From Phyto melanocephala (taxonomy: Eukaryota > Arthropoda > Insecta > Diptera > Rhinophoridae), in the NCBI GenBank assembly GCA_941918925.1, contig OW799233.1:169984235-170048234 (forward strand): DNA of 64,000 nucleotides. Reading direction: 5' to 3'. Numbering within the stretch: the stretch's first letter is position 1; each line of letters starts with the position of its first letter. The notes under the pieces are model-generated. The model made no database searches. It saw nothing but the letters and a program-made list of their open reading frames with translations, and was not told the origin of the DNA. Of the stretch, positions 58,158 to 64,000 are shown one piece after another. The position numbers and the translations under genes are program-made.

Positions 58158-58937
58158 TCTATTATTATACCCTTCACCTGTGGTGCACAAGGGTATATAT
58201 AGCTTTGTCATTCCGTTTGTAATATCTACAATTTTCATTTCCGACCCCATAAAGTATATATTTTCTGAAAGCTTATGAATAGAGGAGTCGATTAAGCCCT
58301 GACCGTCTGTCCGTCTGTCCGTCTATCCGTCTGTCCGTCTGCCCGTCTGTCCGTGTGTTGGTGTAAATCAACTTTTAGAAGCAACTATATGTTCCTCAGA
58401 TCTGTATATGGTATCAATCTCTTGGAAATATCCAGGAATGAATCGCTATTGAAATTCAGCACAATCGCCCCATAACTTTCTGAGATATGAGCAAAAAACC
58501 ACGACCACCTCGTTTTTTTTCACAATTACAACAACAACATACATACATAGATACATGTAAAAAACATACCAAACGAAAAAAATTAAAAAAAAAAAATATT
58601 AAAAATAAGAAAAAAATAATAAAAAAAAACTACAAAAAAAAATTTTAAAAAAATTTAAAAAAAAATTTAAAAAAAATTTTTAAAAATTTTTCTAAAAAAA
58701 TTTTTTAAAAAAATTTAAAAAAAATATAAAAAAAAATAATAAAATATAAATAATATATTAAATAAAATAAAATTTTTTTGGCTCAGCTGGGATTCGATGC
58801 CACATTTATTCTAACGTGTACGTAAGCACGTATTTTATATGGGATGAATGGTGATACAAACAATTGTTATTGCATGACTACACGTTGTGAAGGGTATATA
58901 AGATTCGGCACGGCCGAATATAGCACTGTTACTTGTT
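58158..58937 (+). mobile_element. TATTCGGC fly repeat, copy B
   Basis: TATACCCTTCACCTGTGGTG at the left, a GTCCGTCTGTCC run near 58303, the AT-rich core in the same relative orientation as copy A (about 58545-58805) and the palindromic end TTCGGCACGGCCGAATATAG followed by CACTGTTACTTGTTT. Differences from copy A are few: run lengths in the core and single bases. Confidence 0.82.
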
Positions 58938-59623
58938 TTTTTGATAGTTTTTATTTAATACTGTTGTTCTTTTAAACTAAATATTTAATATAAATTTATC
59001 TCTTAAATGAAAGCATAAAAAAATATAATTTTTTTTTTGTAAAATGTCGAAATTTCTTAGAATTTTTTTTTACAATTCAAATGGCTGCAATAAATGCTTG
59101 TTAGAAATAAACAGAGATATTTTAATTAAAAAAGTTGTTTAAAAAAACAACTAAAGAAAACTGTACTGCATTAGCAAACAAAGAGAAAGAATTTATATTT
59201 TAATTTTACAGGACTTTGTTTTTATGCTGCGATAAAATTTCTTGGCAAAATAAAAAAAATAAAAATAAAATTATTTAGAAGTCAAAGGACACAGCAATTA
59301 TTAAAAATTAATAAATGACAACAAAAATAAAATAAACAAAGGAGTATAACAAACATTCTTTAACAAACAAGAGAAATGAATTTGTAAATTGCCATAGACA
59401 CTGGATTTACACTTATTTCTGTTCAGTAAAAGTAATTTGCAATGAAAAAAAAAAAAAAAAATGAATGAAGTTGCTTAAAGTAAAAAAAAAAGAAATTAAT
59501 TAAAAATGCTTTGCAGTATCTTAAGTAAGTGTGTGTATAATTATTGTGCAATTTGAACATTTTGTTAAAAATGTCTAAAATTCAAGTTATAGACGTTGTA
59601 TTCTATCTAGATTTTATATTATA
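58938..59623. other. AT-rich stretch, no gene seen
   Basis: Many A-runs (for example 59443-59461). No motif recognised. Confidence 0.4.
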
Positions 59624-60489
59624 CTAGAAAAGCCTGGCGCGCGTTGCCACGCCCCTTAATGAATAAAAATGCATTCTGATTTTTAATTGAATATCAAGTG
59701 CAAAAAGCTTAAAATTATAACTTTTTTTAATGGGCGTGGCACTGCCCGCCTTTCTAATCACGCAGTTGTATAGTTATGACAACTCAATATGTGTGCAAAG
59801 TTTCACGAAAATCGGTCCAGAGCAAGTACCTCAAAATCATAACTTTTTTTATGGACGTGGCCCTGCCCACTTTTCTAATCACGAAATTATATAGTCATAA
59901 CAGCTAATATGTGTGTGCAAAGTTTCAGACAAATCGATCTAGTTAAAGGAGCTAAAAACTATCACTCATTTCTTATGGGCGTGGCACTTCCCACTTTTCT
60001 AATCACAAAATTATTTAGTCATGATAGCTCAATATGTGTGCAAAGTTTCAGGAAAATCGGTCTAGTGAAAGTACCTAAAAATTATAACTTTTTTTTATGG
60101 GCGTGGCCCTGCCCATTTTTTTAATCTGGAAATTATAAAGTCATGACAGCTCAATATATGCAAAGTTTCAGAAAAATTGGTCCAGTGCAAGTACCTCAAA
60201 TTTAAAACTTTTTTAGGGACGTGGCCCCGCCCACTTTTCTTATCACAAAATTATTTAGTCATGACAGCTCGATATGTGTGCAAAGTTTCAGAAAAATCGG
60301 TCAGGTGCAAGTAGCTAAAACTGATAACTAATTTTTATGGGCATGGCCCCGCCCACTTTTTTTCACCCATAAACACTCCTTGGTATGTGTATAACAACTT
60401 GCCAAAGTTTGAGTCCGATCAGTTTTACAGTTTCGGAGTCTATAGCTAACACACACACACACACAGAGTTTCACTTATATATATATAGA
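59624..60489 (-). mobile_element. Non-autonomous Helitron, minus strand, 866 bp
   Basis: Read on the minus strand it starts TCTATATATATATAAGTGAA after an A and ends CCAGGCTTTTCTAG before a T. A GCGT/ACGC hairpin sits near the end. Six GC-box units of about 122 bp contain GTGGGC(A/G)GGGCCACGCCC-like palindromes, CCGATTTTTCTGAAACTTTG and GAGCTGTCATGACT, as in 15475-16372. It has the (TG)n run near its 5' end (AC on the plus strand near 60450). Same family as 15475, with no coding capacity. Confidence 0.87.
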
Positions 60490-63400
60490 TTTTTGTTAAC
60501 TGAAATCCAAATCATATTTATACAGACGGTAATCATGGGTATATTTAAATTAATTTCATTTCAATTTAGTAATTATAAACTAATATTTTGATTGTTAGAC
60601 TGTAACTTTAACACAAAAAACTCGTGTAATCTTAAATCGGATTTAAATAAAACTTAAAAGTTAAATGTAAAATATCCGAGCAAAAAAATCTATGACAAGA
60701 AGGTGAATTTGCAAGGATTCATCTCGTGATGAAGTGATTAAATTTAGGTGTAAACACTTATGATTTTTACATTATACCCAGTTCAGGCAGATATTTTTAA
60801 TTGTTTCAATTTAAAGTTGATTGAGCAATTAAAATAAGTGTTCACACATACTCAATTTATCTTATTCCATTATTTAAACATATTATTAAAATTTCCATCA
60901 CCCATTTTCCATTTTCTTACTTTTTGTTTTTTGTATATTTATTTGTTTGACATTAAGTGAAACAATAAAGTATATATTGCTCAATTTATAAGTAATTTTT
61001 AGTATGGTAAATAAAGCCCAATAAAGGCCTTTAATTGCGAGAATATTATAAATTGACAATTAAGGCGCGTGTGTGAACATAGTATTAGCGTGTCATTGGA
61101 GATCGTGTGTTTACATGTATTACATTTGTCATCAAATTGACGAACAACATTTTACAATTTATTATTCAAATAAAGACTTTTCTTCGTTTTTAAGGCTGTT
61201 TGAGCCTCATCAACAGGTTTTTATTTGAAATCTACAACGGGAGTTTTTTTGCATACGATTTCAATACCGCTGATTGCAATTTTGGCCAACTGTTAATATA
61301 AAAGGAACATTTTAACGTTGCTGATAAATTGCGGGTTTTATTTCTTGCGCTAAATGCACTTTACGCGTGAATAACAGTGAATGTATTTTTAATAACTTCC
61401 GAGATATTCCAAGGTAAGCAGAAAGCCTTTTGCCAAATACTTCCAGAATTTCGTTAATACTTAACTCTTTATGTGAAATATGACGTAAAAAGGTCGATCA
61501 TATGATGTTTGCGCTACAACAACAGATTGTTGGTTTCAATTAAAAAAATTATATTATTCTGGTTCTCTGCTAAAACTTTGTTTTCCAGGTGTCATTTATG
61601 GAATCTTAAACAATTTAACTAATAAATATGTTAACGAAAACAGTTATTTCATTTTTAAATCACATGGTGACTTTGAGCCCACCCTGTATCTAATGTAAAT
61701 AAAAAAATTTAGAAGAAAAACAAAACAAATAATAAGTCATATAATTTTTGTATGTGTATGTGTTTGTTTACAAATTCTTTGTGATCTTTTATAAACAAAT
61801 TATAGAATTTAGAAACAAATGTTATTAAAAGACAGAGTATAAAAAACATTTTATATTTAGTATAACACAAAAATAAATTAATTGCCTTATTCATAACAGT
61901 TATTTAAAGTTAAAAAAAAAATATTGTTTTAAAATTTTCAAAGAAAACCAATCTTTAATAATTGGTTCAAATGGACGTGTTTTAGATACTAGATTCAATG
62001 GGAAATTACGTTACGTCGGAATTCTGTTTGATCATTTAATTTACATTTACACAATTTACAAGCAACAAACTAAGCTTAGTACAAGTGTGTATTGTCATCT
62101 GCCAACCGCATGAAAATAAATAATTATATGAACATATTAATTGTTATTATATTTTTATTAATGGCTTGACTTCATTTTATTTAAAATTTATTTTCTATTA
62201 AGAAATTAAATTTTTCATTTTTGATAATGAAAGAATAAACTGAAATTTTTATTTACAGCCGGGTGAAATTAATTTTTAAAATTAGCTGATTATAATAATG
62301 ATAAAACCAGAGCGATTATCAATAGCATCTAAACCTGAGCTTCCTTGTTAGTTGTAAAAAAGATATTATCCATAAAGTTTGTTCGACGTAAACCAGGTAA
62401 AGTCTGGTAAAATGAGAGTAAGCAAAAGTTCTCACAAAACGATAAAAATTGCTGGAACAAAAATACCAGGTAAAAACGTCAAAATTTTACAGCTGTTTTT
62501 TAAGAGGCCCTGGCTGCCCTGCTCCCAGTCGGCTTACTGCCCCCGAATTGTTTTTTCGAAAAGAACTGCAATCGTTTATCTAGAATAATGGTGTTAAATG
62601 CTTAGCATAGAACCCTTTAAAAAACGAAAAATTGAGAGGCAGAAAATTTTCTTATTCTCTTTTGAATTTTCCTAAGCCTTTTATAATTGAGAAATTATAA
62701 GGCAGGCGGAAATGCAGTTTTCTAATTTATTCTTATTCTTGCTATCGTATGATGTTTAACTCATATAACAAACTGTTGAGATGTGAAAAATAATATGAAA
62801 CAAGAGCAAATATATAAAAAGTTTAAGAGAATTAAAAAATGTTCAGTATAGACTGACCCGTACACACACTTTACAATTTCAACACCTTGCTATCAAATTT
62901 CGTCTATCTGCTTTTCAATATCGATATCGTAAAAGGTTACTTAGCACTAAGTTCTTATGAAAAAGAAATAAAATAACTTTGTGATATCCCCAATCAAACA
63001 ATAAATTATACGTTTATGTTATGGCTGCACTTAAAAATTACACGAATACAAGAAGATTCTATATGATAACGTTAAAATAGTTAAATCTTTTTTTGGGTTT
63101 GAAATTGGAGATTATATATATTGATGGTTTTTTCTAATTTATATTCTGGATGTATATTCTCGCTCCACATATAAAATTGTGGAATGCTAACTTTTTGTAC
63201 GCTTTAAGGTATGACTGCACAATGTGATGTTCTCAAAACCTTATATTTCGAGTTTTCATAGAACGAGAATTGAAACTCTGAATTTGATTTGAAGTCTGAT
63301 TTCAATATTTTAAATACTCAATTTTATATGGAAAGTACAAATTTAAAGCTTAAAACTTAAAAATTATATACTTATATTAAACAAATAAGAATACTGTTAA

Positions 63401-64000
63401 AATCACATATTTCCTGTTTTGTTTTTTTAATAACGGCTTAAATTGTCTTCTATCTGCCGCCGGTAATTTTTGCACTTAGCCGCCACTCCGCCGTTTTTTG
63501 TGAACTGCTTGGACCTTTACTGATGTTTAAGTTTAAACAGTTGAAAAAATTTTTGTGTTCTAGTTTAACTTTTGCTGATTAATGGCTGAGCAAACACAAT
63601 TTTGAAATAAATATGCTTTATTATTTATTAAAGTTTTATAAATAACAAAATTTCGTTTTATATTTTCATAAATATATTTCATTGTTTTCAATAATAGAAA
63701 AGAGAAAAATAAGATAACTCGATAATAAAAAAAATAAAAAAAAATATATAATATAGTCTTTACTTATTTAAACATTTATATTGTTTTAACAAATTCAAAA
63801 CAGCTGATTTAGAGATTAGACACTTTTATAATTTTGCACGAAAAAAAGTTAAGTTAAAGTCTGGTAAAAAGAAAAATACAATTACTTTCTTATAAACGTT
63901 CTCATTTACCCACATTTTCAATACAAAAAATGCTTATCGGTAAAATTTTGAACCCGGCTTTACGCAACAACGTATGTGAACCAAATCTATAGAGACTACT
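60490..64000. other. AT-rich terminal stretch, no gene seen
   Basis: Contains an imperfect inverted repeat, GTGTTCACACATACTC (60838) and GCGTGTGTGAACATAG (61066-61082), and a CCTGTTGATGAGGC...GCC stem motif on the minus strand at 61184-61217 that weakly recalls the ribozyme-like motif at 10722. A CACCCTGTAT phrase near 61681 may be a solo mariner end. No exon or RNA gene is supported in the final 2.3 kb. Confidence 0.4.

Noticed and set aside
62379..62588. A 69-codon Lys-rich frame near the window end
   Set aside because: It has no recognisable domain, splice signals or repeat support.

Overview
The window is strongly AT-rich and reads as intergenic or heterochromatin-like DNA of a higher fly. 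The organism call, probably a calyptrate (blow fly or house fly group), is an inference from three things: the dispersed repeats with a TATATTCGGC...GCCGAAT palindrome followed by TATACCC, GTGGGCGTGGC-type boxes, and many mariner remnants. No host protein-coding gene, rRNA or tRNA could be supported. Nearly every long open reading frame outside the Helitron is a remnant of a mobile element or a chance frame in repeats.

The centrepiece is a complete Helitron at 23465-32599. It begins with TC after a host A, ends with CTAG before a host T, and has a short hairpin just before the end. Its leader holds two different tandem arrays: about eleven units of 142 bp, then seven units of 209 bp. The single gene that follows (26838-32223) is read as three exons and encodes an N-terminal domain of thirteen 23-residue repeats, a Cys-rich motif, a rolling-circle (Rep/HUH) nuclease and a PIF1-type helicase. 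Two one-base homopolymer shifts interrupt the gene; otherwise it is intact. Intron 1 carries a 118-bp palindromic MITE whose sister copy lies just after the stop codon.

Left of the Helitron (1-23464) are mariner remnants (1-510, 7801-8255, 10930-11720, 20780-20911), an RNase H fragment of a non-LTR retrotransposon (5600-6430), a foldback element (10601-10820), a hexamer satellite (13990-14335), a non-autonomous Helitron (15475-16372), a fly repeat with an inverted core (18150-18940), a 735-bp terminal-inverted-repeat element (19178-19912) and a 131-bp MITE (21231-21361).

Right of it (32600-64000) are more mariner or Tc1 remnants (35220-35700, 42135-42738, 43855-44335, 52810-53090, 54760-55891), a 694-bp foldback (38302-38995), GC-box repeat arrays (41990-45260), two further copies of the core-inverting fly repeat (48112-48905, 58158-58937), the second 131-bp MITE (53636-53766), a second non-LTR fragment (57040-57860) and a minus-strand non-autonomous Helitron (59624-60489). 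The two six-unit non-autonomous Helitrons share terminal features with the autonomous one, so the RepHel protein is a plausible source of their mobility.
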